Assembly (NCBI RefSeq): GCF_023921225.1
Contig: NZ_CP071527.1
Span: 2,508,501 to 2,572,500 of the forward strand
Reading direction: 5' to 3'
DNA length: 64,000 bases
Origin: Legionella lytica
Lineage (GTDB): Bacteria; Pseudomonadota; Gammaproteobacteria; Legionellales; Legionellaceae
Under the pieces are notes generated by a model. The model worked only from the letters and a program-made list of their open reading frames with translations, did not search any database and was not told the DNA's origin. The translations under genes were made by a program, and so were the position numbers. Positions within the stretch are counted from its first letter, which is position 1. Every line of letters begins with the position of its first letter. Positions 57,126 through 64,000 of this stretch are shown here, in pieces.

Positions 57126-57377
57126 ATGAGCGATTCACCTTTACCCAAGCGATTAAAAGAAGCCCGCCTTGCCGCGAGGATATCACAAAAACAATTAGGC
57201 ATTGCTGCTGGAATAGATGAATTTTCAGCCAGCCCTCGCATCAATCAGTATGAGACTGGAAAGCATGCTCCCGATTTCTCCACATTAAAAAGAATTGCAA
57301 AAGTATTGTCCGTTCCTACTGCATATTTTTATGCAGAAGAAGATGAGCTAGCTAATAAGATTAAATCATTTGTGTAA
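57126..57377 (+). CDS. XRE-family helix-turn-helix regulator
   Basis: The 83-residue protein is nearly all one Cro/CI-type HTH domain: PKRLKEARLAARISQKQLGIAAGI (helices 1-3), ASPRINQYETGKHAPDFSTLKRIAKVL (helices 4-5), then VPTAYFYAEEDELANKI. It probably acts as a small repressor; no dimerisation or sensor domain is present. It is monocistronic and its target is not evident. A palindromic operator next to the start was not identified. Confidence 0.88.
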   Translation: MSDSPLPKRLKEARLAARISQKQLGIAAGIDEFSASPRINQYETGKHAPDFSTLKRIAKVLSVPTAYFYAEEDELANKIKSFV

Positions 57378-57700
57378 TAGGTGAAAAATAATTTAAGGTC
57401 GATACATTAGGATTATCATGTTAACGTCGTTTGTCTCTGTTCTTTTTCTTTATGCAAGGATTTAAAAAGAATAACTGATTTCGTCGTTGTGTTGCCCTCT
57501 TAACTGTGAACCAACCCTCGCAGGCTCTTACTAGTGAATAAGTGATATACCTCCAGAATGACCGATAACTGATGGTGGCCACTACTAGGTTCTTTGAAAT
57601 GCTTTAGTTAGATTAGTTTCAGAGTCTAAGACAAATAGTGTAATCCATCTGTTGGTAATACTAATCCCCGTATTACACTGCGTTAATACGGGCTACGTAA
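57378..57700. other. 323-nt region without a gene
   Basis: No supported coding region. It ends with a family C palindrome (57667-57696) placed 5 nt beyond the stop of the minus-strand membrane protein gene. Confidence 0.55.
57667..57696. repeat. family C palindrome
   Basis: CCCGTATTA (57667-57675) and TAATACGGG (57684-57692) followed by CTAC. It is a close match to 63064-63093 and related to 34576-34609. Confidence 0.75.
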
Positions 57701-58111
57701 TTAGAGTCCCAACAAAATAAAGGTACTTACAATGAAAATTAGCAGACTGGTTGTCTGAGGATAGTTGTATGACTTATAGCTTCGTTTACGCATGAATAAG
57801 TCGATCAGGTATACAGGCAGTACTGAAACAAGGGTTAATACAGTCACTATAGCTACATGTTCAGCTATTTGCGGGAAGGGAATTATTGCAACGATAAATG
57901 TTAATACCTTTACTAGAGTTTCACGGTAATAGGTGAGCACAAAGATAACCCAATCGCCATAACTAAATACAAACCAAGATGCCACCAATAAAGGCAAAAA
58001 TAATTTAACACCTTTCACTGCAAAGATTTTCTTAATGACTCCAAGGAACTCCTGTGAAAAAAATACCGTAATAGCTCCCAACAGGATAACCAACGTCAGC
58101 GTGAATAACAT
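57701..58111 (-). CDS. small membrane protein, unknown function
   Basis: The 136-residue protein has four predicted helices: residues 1-22, about 35-60 (FLPLLVASWFVFSYGDWVIFV), about 78-105 and 115-136. A short charged loop (RKRSYKSYNYP) precedes the last helix. I do not recognise the family. It follows uup by 44 nt on the same strand and could be cotranscribed with it. Confidence 0.7.
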   Translation of the reverse strand: MLFTLTLVILLGAITVFFSQEFLGVIKKIFAVKGVKLFLPLLVASWFVFSYGDWVIFVLTYYRETLVKVLTFIVAIIPFPQIAEHVAIVTVLTLVSVLPVYLIDLFMRKRSYKSYNYPQTTSLLIFIVSTFILLGL

Positions 58112-58155
58112 TTACTTGTTCCTCAAACATAAATCTAAAATCAATTGGGTACTCT

Positions 58156-60021
58156 TTATAACCGTTCCTCTAAAGCTTCCCAACGCGCATAATACTCCAT
58201 TAATACAGCTTCATCCTCAGCAAGACTCTGATTTATTTTTGCAATCGCCGATGCATCTTGCTGATAAAATTTGGGGTCAGCCATCTGTAATTGCAACTCA
58301 GAAATCTTCTTCTCCAATTGCTCAATTTTTTGTGGCAACTGGGATAATTCACGCTGCTCATTAAAGCTTAGCTTATTTGTCGACGGACTGCGCTTCACTG
58401 CTGGATTTTTATCTGCTACATCGCGCTCACGCTGTTGTTGTTGCTGTTGCTTTTTATGCGTTTTATAGTCGTCATAGCCACCAACAAACTCACAAAATTG
58501 TCCGGCTTCTTCATACACTAATACGCTAGTCACTACCTGGTTAATGAAGGCTCTATCATGGCTAATTAATATTAATGTACCTGGATAATCAGCCAACATC
58601 TCTTCCAAAAGTTCTAACGTTTCAATATCTAAATCATTGGTAGGTTCGTCCATCACTAAAAAGTTAACTGGTTTAGCGAATAATTTAGCTAATAATAAAC
58701 GATTACGCTCTCCACCTGATAATACGGAAACCGGTTGATTAAAACGCTCCGAAGAAAACAGAAAATCACGTAAATAACTGGCAACATGTTTTTGCTTGCC
58801 GTTAATCGTTACATAATCGGCACCCTCTCCCACGTTATACATCACCGTTTTATCTTCCTGCAATTGGCGACGCAGCTGATCAAAATAAGCCACATTTAAG
58901 GAGGTGCCCTGTTTGATGTCTCCAGAATCGGGCTGCAATTCCCCCAACAATAAACGTACCAGGGTTGTCTTACCACAACCATTAGGTCCAATAACACCCA
59001 GTTTATCTCCGCGAGTCAGTAATAAGGAAAAGTTTTCTAATAACTTCTTTTGCCCCAGAGAATAATTAACATTGGTTGCTTCGAGAACTACAGAACCTGA
59101 ACGATTAACATCTAAAGAGAGTGCTTTAACTTTTCCTAATTGGTTGCGGCGTGCTTTATATTCTTCACGTAATGCTTTTAAAGCACGCACTCGCCCTTCA
59201 TTACGAGTACGTCGCGCTTTAACACCGGTGCGAATCCAGACTTCCTCTTCAGCGAGTTTTTTATCAAATAATTCATTTTGTTTTTGTTCGCTCTGGCGAA
59301 TTGTCTCACGCCGGTCAAGATAGGTTTCATAATCACAATCATGTTGATGTAATTTCCCGCGATCAATTTCTACTATCCGATTTGATACTTGGCTTAAAAA
59401 CTCTCTATCGTGAGTAACCAACAATACCGCACCCTTAAAGCTTTTAAGGTAGGCTTCAAGCCATTCAATCGCCTCAATATCTAAATGGTTCGTTGGCTCA
59501 TCCAATAATAATAAATCGGGTGATGCAATCAGCGCTGCCCCCAGAAGAACGCGACGTTTCATCCCCCCGGATAAATTATTCATCCGCTCCTGAGTAGTAA
59601 TACCCAGACGACTGGCCATCGTTTCAATTTGTGGTAATTTATCCCAAGCATGAAGGTTATCCATACGCTGTTGAACGCGAGCTAATTTCTCCATATCCCC
59701 TTGTTGGGAAAGCTCATTAAATTGAGATAAGATCTCACCGACTTCACCTAAACTTTTCACTAGAAAATGATAAACGGAGTCATCACCTGTAATAGGCACC
59801 TCTTGGGTTAAACCTGCTACTCTTAAACCAGATAATTGATTGATTTGGCCACTGTCAGGAACAATATCTCCTTGCAGTAATTTAAGAAGAGTTGATTTTC
59901 CTGCTCCATTTCGGCCCACAAGGGCAACTCTATCTTGTGGCTGTATTTGCCAATCTGCTTTATCTAATAATTGATTGCCTGCAATATTAAGGCTGACATC
60001 ATGAAGGGAAACAATACTCAT
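58156..60021 (-). CDS. uup: ABC-F ATPase Uup
   Basis: The 621-residue cytosolic protein has two ATPase domains and no membrane part, as in ABC-F ribosome-associated factors. Domain 1: Walker A GRNGAGKSTLLK near 36, signature LSGGMKRRVLLGAAL, Walker B LLLLDEPTNHLD. Domain 2: GPNGCGKTTLVR near 345, LSGGERNRLLLAKLF, FLVMDEPTNDLD. The inter-domain linker is basic, and a C-terminal coiled coil (about 555-620) preceded by a poly-Gln run (KKQQQQQQ) is typical of Uup, which has been linked to transposon excision and ribosome assembly. It is the first gene of a unit with the small membrane protein. Confidence 0.95.
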   Translation of the reverse strand: MSIVSLHDVSLNIAGNQLLDKADWQIQPQDRVALVGRNGAGKSTLLKLLQGDIVPDSGQINQLSGLRVAGLTQEVPITGDDSVYHFLVKSLGEVGEILSQFNELSQQGDMEKLARVQQRMDNLHAWDKLPQIETMASRLGITTQERMNNLSGGMKRRVLLGAALIASPDLLLLDEPTNHLDIEAIEWLEAYLKSFKGAVLLVTHDREFLSQVSNRIVEIDRGKLHQHDCDYETYLDRRETIRQSEQKQNELFDKKLAEEEVWIRTGVKARRTRNEGRVRALKALREEYKARRNQLGKVKALSLDVNRSGSVVLEATNVNYSLGQKKLLENFSLLLTRGDKLGVIGPNGCGKTTLVRLLLGELQPDSGDIKQGTSLNVAYFDQLRRQLQEDKTVMYNVGEGADYVTINGKQKHVASYLRDFLFSSERFNQPVSVLSGGERNRLLLAKLFAKPVNFLVMDEPTNDLDIETLELLEEMLADYPGTLILISHDRAFINQVVTSVLVYEEAGQFCEFVGGYDDYKTHKKQQQQQQRERDVADKNPAVKRSPSTNKLSFNEQRELSQLPQKIEQLEKKISELQLQMADPKFYQQDASAIAKINQSLAEDEAVLMEYYARWEALEERL

Positions 60022-60106
60022 ACTTTAAACTCTAAAAATTAAACTATTTTGGTGTTGATTTTTGGTTGTCTTCCATGGAATCAATGCCATTAAATTAATG
60101 GATTAC

Positions 60107-60185
60107 ATTGTAGGTTGGACCCATGGCCCAACAAGGTATCGAGCCAAACTAGAATTCCAAGTTGGACCATGGGCCCAACCTACAT
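60107..60185. repeat. family A double palindrome
   Basis: ATTGTAGGTTGGACCCATGG...CCCAAC (60107-60132) and its mirror GTTGGACCATGGGCCCAACC...TACAT (60161-60185) are separated by 28 nt. Each half is palindromic and the halves can pair with each other. It lies between uup and ridA. Confidence 0.8.
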
Positions 60186-60210
60186 TCTTCGCAAACCCAA
60201 CGCCAACCAG

Positions 60211-60588
60211 CTAAGGTAATACTAATACCCCATCCATCTCGACCTGTGCTCCACGTGGCAATGCGGCAACACCGATTGCTGCCCGAGCAGGATAAGGCTC
60301 AACAAAATAACGCCCCATGGCTTCATTGATCAATGGAAAATGACTTAAATCCGTCAAATACACATTTAACTTAGCTATATTGGCCAAACTACCACCCGCA
60401 GCCTCACATACTGCGGATAAATTCTCTAAAACTTGTGTGATTTGTTCACTAATGTCTTCGCTACACATTTCCATGGTTTTAGGATCTAGTGGTATTTGCC
60501 CTGAGAGATATACGGTGTTACCGCATTGAATTGCTTGTGAATAGGTTCCAATAGCTTCCGGAGCTAATTTGGTATGTACAGGCTGCAT
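60211..60588 (-). CDS. ridA: RidA, 2-iminobutanoate/2-iminopropanoate deaminase
   Basis: RidA hydrolyses reactive enamine/imine intermediates from PLP enzymes such as threonine dehydratase. The 125-residue product has the YjgF fold motifs: [23 protein letters not shown] near residue 11, [26 protein letters not shown], and the signature [23 protein letters not shown] containing the substrate-binding Arg. It overlaps spoT by one base, a common gammaproteobacterial order. Confidence 0.96.
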   Translation of the reverse strand: MQPVHTKLAPEAIGTYSQAIQCGNTVYLSGQIPLDPKTMEMCSEDISEQITQVLENLSAVCEAAGGSLANIAKLNVYLTDLSHFPLINEAMGRYFVEPYPARAAIGVAALPRGAQVEMDGVLVLP

Positions 60589-62738
60589 TAATTATCCCCT
60601 TGTTTTTTTCGGTACAAACGCATCACTACTTTATTTGCGCGTAGTCGACGCATTACACGCGCCAGGTGCGTCCGGTCAATCACACTAATTGAAAACGTTA
60701 CTGCGTTATGGCGACCATCTCGAGGATCCACGTTAATATTACCAATATTTGATCCCGCTTCGGAAATGGCGGTCGCTAAGGCAGCCAATACTCCGCGCTC
60801 ATTAGCTACATCAACTGTAATATCGACCCAATATTCCCCTTCAACTTTTTCATCCCAGCGTAAAGGAACAAATTGTTCAGGATTCATCCGTGTGGTTTTT
60901 AAGGTCGCACAATCGCTATTGTGTACAATAATTCCTCTACCCTGCTGGAAGACCCCAATGATGCTATCTCCAGGAATTGGTTGGCAACACTCACCAAAAT
61001 GTACCACCATCCCTTCGGTGCCTTTAATGGCAAAGGGTCGAACTTTTCCGGCTTTATCCAACTCATGGAAATCTTGGCTGACCACCAAGCGTTTGGCAAT
61101 CACCATAGCCATTTGATTACCAATACCAATAGCATAGAGTAAATCATCTATAGTTTTATAGTGTAAATCACTTAATAAGGCTTGAAGCGTCTCGGGTGGT
61201 ACTTTGGCATAATCACTGGATAATTCAGCTAAAGATTGCTCCAGTAATCGCTTTCCTAAAACAATGGATTCTTCATTTTGTTGGCTTTTCAAGAAATGAC
61301 GTATATTCGAACGTGCCTTGCCAGTAACCACAAAATTTAACCAGGCCGGATTAGGCTGAGCACTGGCAGAGGTAATAATTTCTACAGTTTGTCCATTTGA
61401 TAAGGGAATGCTCAGTGGTACTAAACGTCGATTTACCTTTGCTGCCACACAACTGTTCCCTACTCCCGAATGCACTGCGTAGGCAAAATCAACTGGTGTA
61501 GCCCCCTTGGGCAACTCCATGATATGACCTTTAGGTGTAAAGACATAAACCTCATCAGGGAATAAATCAATTTTAACGTTTTCAATGAATTCTAGGGAGT
61601 TCCCAGTACTACGCTGCATTTCTAGTAAACTTTGTACCCATTCGCGGGCACGTAACTGCGCTTCATTTACTTCCAATCCCGAAGATTTATAAATCCAATG
61701 TGCTGCAACCCCATTGTCTGCAACTTTATCCATATCGCGTGTACGGATTTGTACTTCCAGTGGAACCCCAAAGGGACCAAACAAAGTGGTATGTAAGGAT
61801 TGATAACCATTCGCCTTCGGAATCCCGATATAATCTTTAAAACGTTGGGGAACAGGCTTATAAGTACAATGCAGCGCACCTAAAATACGGTAACAAGAAT
61901 CAATATCTTCGGTGATAACCCGGAATGCAAATACATCCGTGATTTCTGTAAATGAAGCCTTCTTTTGTCGCATTTTACGATAGATACTGTATAAGTGCTT
62001 CTGTCTACCAAATACCTGCTCATAGGGAATATTTAATTGCGCAAGAGCCTGTTGCAAATCACGTTCGATAGTTTGAGTTAATTCACGTCGATTACCGCGT
62101 GATTTTTCCACAGCGGATTTAATTGCGCGATAACGCATGGGATATAAAGCTTGAAATCCCAGGTCCTCAAGGCCAACATAGATGGAGTGCATACCTAAGC
62201 GATTAGCAATTGGAGCATAAATTTCTAAGGTTTCAATCGCAATACGACGTCGTTTTGCGGCAGGCATAGAGCCTAAGGTGCGCATATTATGCAGTCGATC
62301 CGCTAATTTTACGATAATTACGCGTATATCTTTGACCATAGCCAAAACCATTTTACGAAAATTTTCAGCTTGAGCCTCTGCTTTGGATTCAAATTTGATT
62401 TTGGTAAGTTTAGTAACCCCATCGACTAGGGCGGTGATGTCTTCACCAAATTGGCGGGTTAGATCTTCTTTGCTTACGGTAGTATCTTCAACGACATCAT
62501 GAAGTAGTGTCGCCATAATGGTTTGATAATCGAGCCGCATTCGAGCCAGAATCAAAGCAGCGGCAACAGGATGGGTAATGTAAGGCTCCCCTGAACGGCG
62601 CATTTGACCATGGTGTGCTTTTTCAGCAACCAAATAAGCTTGGTAACATTTTTCTATTTGAGCTTGCTCGAGATAGCATTTCAGCTCTTCATCAAGCTCT
62701 TTAAAATAGCTCACGCAGCACTCCCTGATGTCCAACAT
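60588..62738 (-). CDS. spoT: bifunctional (p)ppGpp synthetase/hydrolase SpoT
   Basis: SpoT controls the stringent response alarmone. Domains in order over 716 residues: HD hydrolase ([25 protein letters not shown] with the metal-binding HD intact, about 45-195), synthetase ([31 protein letters not shown], about 235-350), TGS ([28 protein letters not shown], about 395-455), helical, zinc-like region with [15 protein letters not shown] and C-terminal ACT. The intact HDxxED motif distinguishes it from RelA. ATG 62738 is 7 nt after GAGG; the Met two codons earlier is too close to that site. Confidence 0.96.
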   Translation of the reverse strand: MLDIRECCVSYFKELDEELKCYLEQAQIEKCYQAYLVAEKAHHGQMRRSGEPYITHPVAAALILARMRLDYQTIMATLLHDVVEDTTVSKEDLTRQFGEDITALVDGVTKLTKIKFESKAEAQAENFRKMVLAMVKDIRVIIVKLADRLHNMRTLGSMPAAKRRRIAIETLEIYAPIANRLGMHSIYVGLEDLGFQALYPMRYRAIKSAVEKSRGNRRELTQTIERDLQQALAQLNIPYEQVFGRQKHLYSIYRKMRQKKASFTEITDVFAFRVITEDIDSCYRILGALHCTYKPVPQRFKDYIGIPKANGYQSLHTTLFGPFGVPLEVQIRTRDMDKVADNGVAAHWIYKSSGLEVNEAQLRAREWVQSLLEMQRSTGNSLEFIENVKIDLFPDEVYVFTPKGHIMELPKGATPVDFAYAVHSGVGNSCVAAKVNRRLVPLSIPLSNGQTVEIITSASAQPNPAWLNFVVTGKARSNIRHFLKSQQNEESIVLGKRLLEQSLAELSSDYAKVPPETLQALLSDLHYKTIDDLLYAIGIGNQMAMVIAKRLVVSQDFHELDKAGKVRPFAIKGTEGMVVHFGECCQPIPGDSIIGVFQQGRGIIVHNSDCATLKTTRMNPEQFVPLRWDEKVEGEYWVDITVDVANERGVLAALATAISEAGSNIGNINVDPRDGRHNAVTFSISVIDRTHLARVMRRLRANKVVMRLYRKKQGDN

Positions 62739-62924
62739 GGTCATACCTCATTTTGGCTAAGATAATGGAAACAGCCCCTGACATCCAAGCAAAAAATTGA
62801 ACCCTATACTAAAATAATAGCCCAAACCATAAAAAATGGTGCACCTGCACAATAGACCATTTTAAACTGCTTAAAAACACGTAACCCGTAGTGTAAACGT
62901 TCATGCTAGATATAAATTTCAACA

Positions 62925-63000
62925 TGGCGAGCGCAGCGAAGCAATCCAGGGTGCATAGCCTCATACTTCGGGATTGCTACGCCGTTTTCGCTCGCAATGA
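62925..63000. repeat. family D-like inverted repeat
   Basis: TGGCGAGCGCAGCG...GCAATCC (62925-62947) faces GGATTGCTACGCCG...CGCTCGCAATGA (62971-63000) with several mismatches. It shares the GCGCAGCG...CAATCC core with 8863-8950. Confidence 0.65.
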
Positions 63001-63063
63001 CAACAGTGAACAATTGCTCACATTAGCAAAGTACTAATATGAGGCGCTGTAGCAATAAATTCC

Positions 63064-63093
63064 CCCGTATTACGCTGCGCTAATACGGGCTAC
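63064..63093. repeat. family C palindrome after rpoZ
   Basis: CCCGTATTA (63064-63072) pairs with TAATACGGG (63081-63089), followed by CTAC. It ends 7 nt from the rpoZ stop codon on the minus strand. Confidence 0.75.
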
Positions 63094-63099
63094 AAATTT

Positions 63100-63303
63100 T
63101 TATTCTTTATCTAAAATATCAGCTGTAACCAAGCCTTCAGCAATTTCACGTAAAGCAACAACTGTTGGCTTATCATTTTCCCATTCAACCATGGGTTGAT
63201 CACCGCGCACCGCAATTTGTCGTGCACGTTTTGTAGCCACCATAACTAATTCAAAACGGTTTGCTACATGCTCTAAACAATCTTCAACTGTAACTCGTGC
63301 CAT
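63100..63303 (-). CDS. rpoZ: RNA polymerase omega subunit
   Basis: Omega assists folding and assembly of beta-prime. The 67-residue product has the conserved [34 protein letters not shown] start and a [14 protein letters not shown] helix. It is shorter than the 91-residue E. coli subunit, lacking the acidic tail. It lies between gmk and spoT, the canonical order. Confidence 0.97.
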   Translation of the reverse strand: MARVTVEDCLEHVANRFELVMVATKRARQIAVRGDQPMVEWENDKPTVVALREIAEGLVTADILDKE

Positions 63304-63336
63304 AATTGCATTCTCCGGTAACCAAAACTTATTATT

Positions 63337-63975
63337 TTACTGCGATGACATCAGGAATGAAAGTAATTTTGCTTGTTTATTTACCTGCCGCTCGATTCGT
63401 AGACGATTAGCCAGCACAATAGTGCATAAATCGGCTGCGGCATGTTCAAAAGTATCATTAACAATGAGGTAATCAAACTCCGAATAATGGCTGAGTTCAT
63501 CTTGGGCTTTTTTCATTCGGCCACGAATTATTTCGTCATTATCTTGGCCTCGACTCGTTAAGCGTTCTTTCAAGGCTTCGATTGATGGTGGAATAATAAA
63601 GATACTTACTGCTTCAGGGAAATCTTTCTTAATTTGCGCAGCACCCTGCCAGTCAATATCTAAAACCACATCGATACCACGTTCCAAACGGTCACGAATT
63701 TGCACCTTGGAAGTACCATATAAATGGCTAAAAACTTGCGCATGTTCAACGAAAGCTCCCTCATGGATCATAGTAGTGAACTGTCCTTCATCAACAAAAA
63801 AATAGTCTACTCCATGAGCCTCTCCTGGCCGCATCGCACGAGTTGTATGTGAAATAGAAACCTCAATATGCTCAAGAGCCTTGATTAAATTTCTCACTAA
63901 GCTCGTTTTGCCCCCTCCTGAAGGTGCAGCAACAATAAATAAATTACCCGAATAATTACCCACAATATGACTCAC
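63337..63975 (-). CDS. gmk: guanylate kinase
   Basis: Gmk phosphorylates GMP to GDP. The 212-residue protein has the P-loop [16 protein letters not shown] near residue 15, the GMP-binding [22 protein letters not shown] near 39 and [13 protein letters not shown] near 103. The start is GTG 63975, overlapping the stop of the upstream yicC-like gene. The gene order gmk-rpoZ-spoT links nucleotide supply with (p)ppGpp control. Confidence 0.96.
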   Translation of the reverse strand: MSHIVGNYSGNLFIVAAPSGGGKTSLVRNLIKALEHIEVSISHTTRAMRPGEAHGVDYFFVDEGQFTTMIHEGAFVEHAQVFSHLYGTSKVQIRDRLERGIDVVLDIDWQGAAQIKKDFPEAVSIFIIPPSIEALKERLTSRGQDNDEIIRGRMKKAQDELSHYSEFDYLIVNDTFEHAAADLCTIVLANRLRIERQVNKQAKLLSFLMSSQ

Positions 63976-64000
63976 TCAATATTTTGAATTTGCTCACGCA
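63972..64000 (-). CDS. yicC: 3' end of YicC-family gene
   Basis: Only the last eight or nine codons are in the window, reading REQIQNIE then TGA (63974-63972). This matches the conserved C-terminus of YicC-family proteins, whose gene is commonly next to gmk. The stop overlaps the gmk GTG start. Little more can be said from so short a piece. Confidence 0.55.

Larger units (their letters stand above)
62739..63099. other. 361-nt region between rpoZ and spoT with two repeats
   Basis: No gene is seen. It contains a family D-like inverted repeat (62925-63000) and a family C palindrome (63064-63093) close to the rpoZ stop. The spacing is large for what is usually a gmk-rpoZ-spoT operon, so spoT may have its own promoter here. 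Confidence 0.55.

Noticed and set aside
58430..58460. CAG/CTG-like short repeat in uup as an expansion of interest
   Set aside because: It is a brief poly-Gln run before the C-terminal coiled coil, common in this linker.

Overview
The window looks like chromosome from a Legionella-type gammaproteobacterium. The sequence is AT-rich, core genes are gammaproteobacterial in kind (clpS-clpA, mreBCD, icd, spoT-rpoZ-gmk), and several genes of unknown function have acidic, Glu-rich C-terminal tails of the kind known from substrates of the Dot/Icm type IVB secretion system. Assignment to Legionella is inference; no dot/icm gene is in the window.

Layout. 1-1.8 kb: an SbmA/YddA-type ABC exporter broken by a short frameshifting deletion. 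1.9-3.9 kb: a small Cys-rich secreted protein, then thiamin salvage kinases thiM-thiD. 4-8.7 kb (minus strand): clpS-clpA with a glycosyltransferase and an O-antigen-ligase-like protein attached. 9-14.3 kb: icd, a secreted protein of unknown function, rluE, and mreB-mreC-mreD. 14.6-20.4 kb: accessory block with a ComEA-like protein, a Bcr/CflA drug exporter and three candidate effectors, one a 2H-phosphoesterase-like protein and one with a nuclear-localisation-like basic patch. 20.7-30 kb (minus strand): M20 peptidase, a Bacillus-type MurG, nadC, a cation/proton antiporter, ppsA and a SulP transporter. 30.2-34.6 kb: purB-nadB-nadA, which with nadC completes aspartate-to-NaMN synthesis inside the window. 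34.6-44.8 kb: second accessory block with a HipA remnant, several unknown proteins, tRNA-Leu(CAA), two beta-carbonic anhydrases, a bacterial pentameric ligand-gated channel homologue, an IS3 transposase remnant, a secreted papain-like protease and a two-gene candidate effector unit. 44.9-49.2 kb: a tripartite export operon (outer membrane factor, HlyD-like adaptor, FUSC pump in two polypeptides). 49.4-53 kb: an NAD-glutamate dehydrogenase of about 1,110 residues without the N-terminal third seen in 180-kDa enzymes, overlapping an alkyltransferase-like gene. 53-58 kb: intact paralogue of the broken ABC exporter, a DUF2089 regulator with a membrane partner, a lipoprotein, a His-rich secreted peptide and an XRE regulator. 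58-64 kb: uup, ridA, spoT, rpoZ, gmk and the 3' end of yicC.

Intergenic palindromes recur throughout. At least four sequence families (A-D) share a GTAGG/GGCTAC-like terminus, and several are two small palindromes facing each other across a 20-35 nt spacer. They sit just after stop codons or between convergent genes, and one overlaps the stop codon of mreD. No CRISPR array, rRNA gene, intact insertion sequence or prophage was seen.
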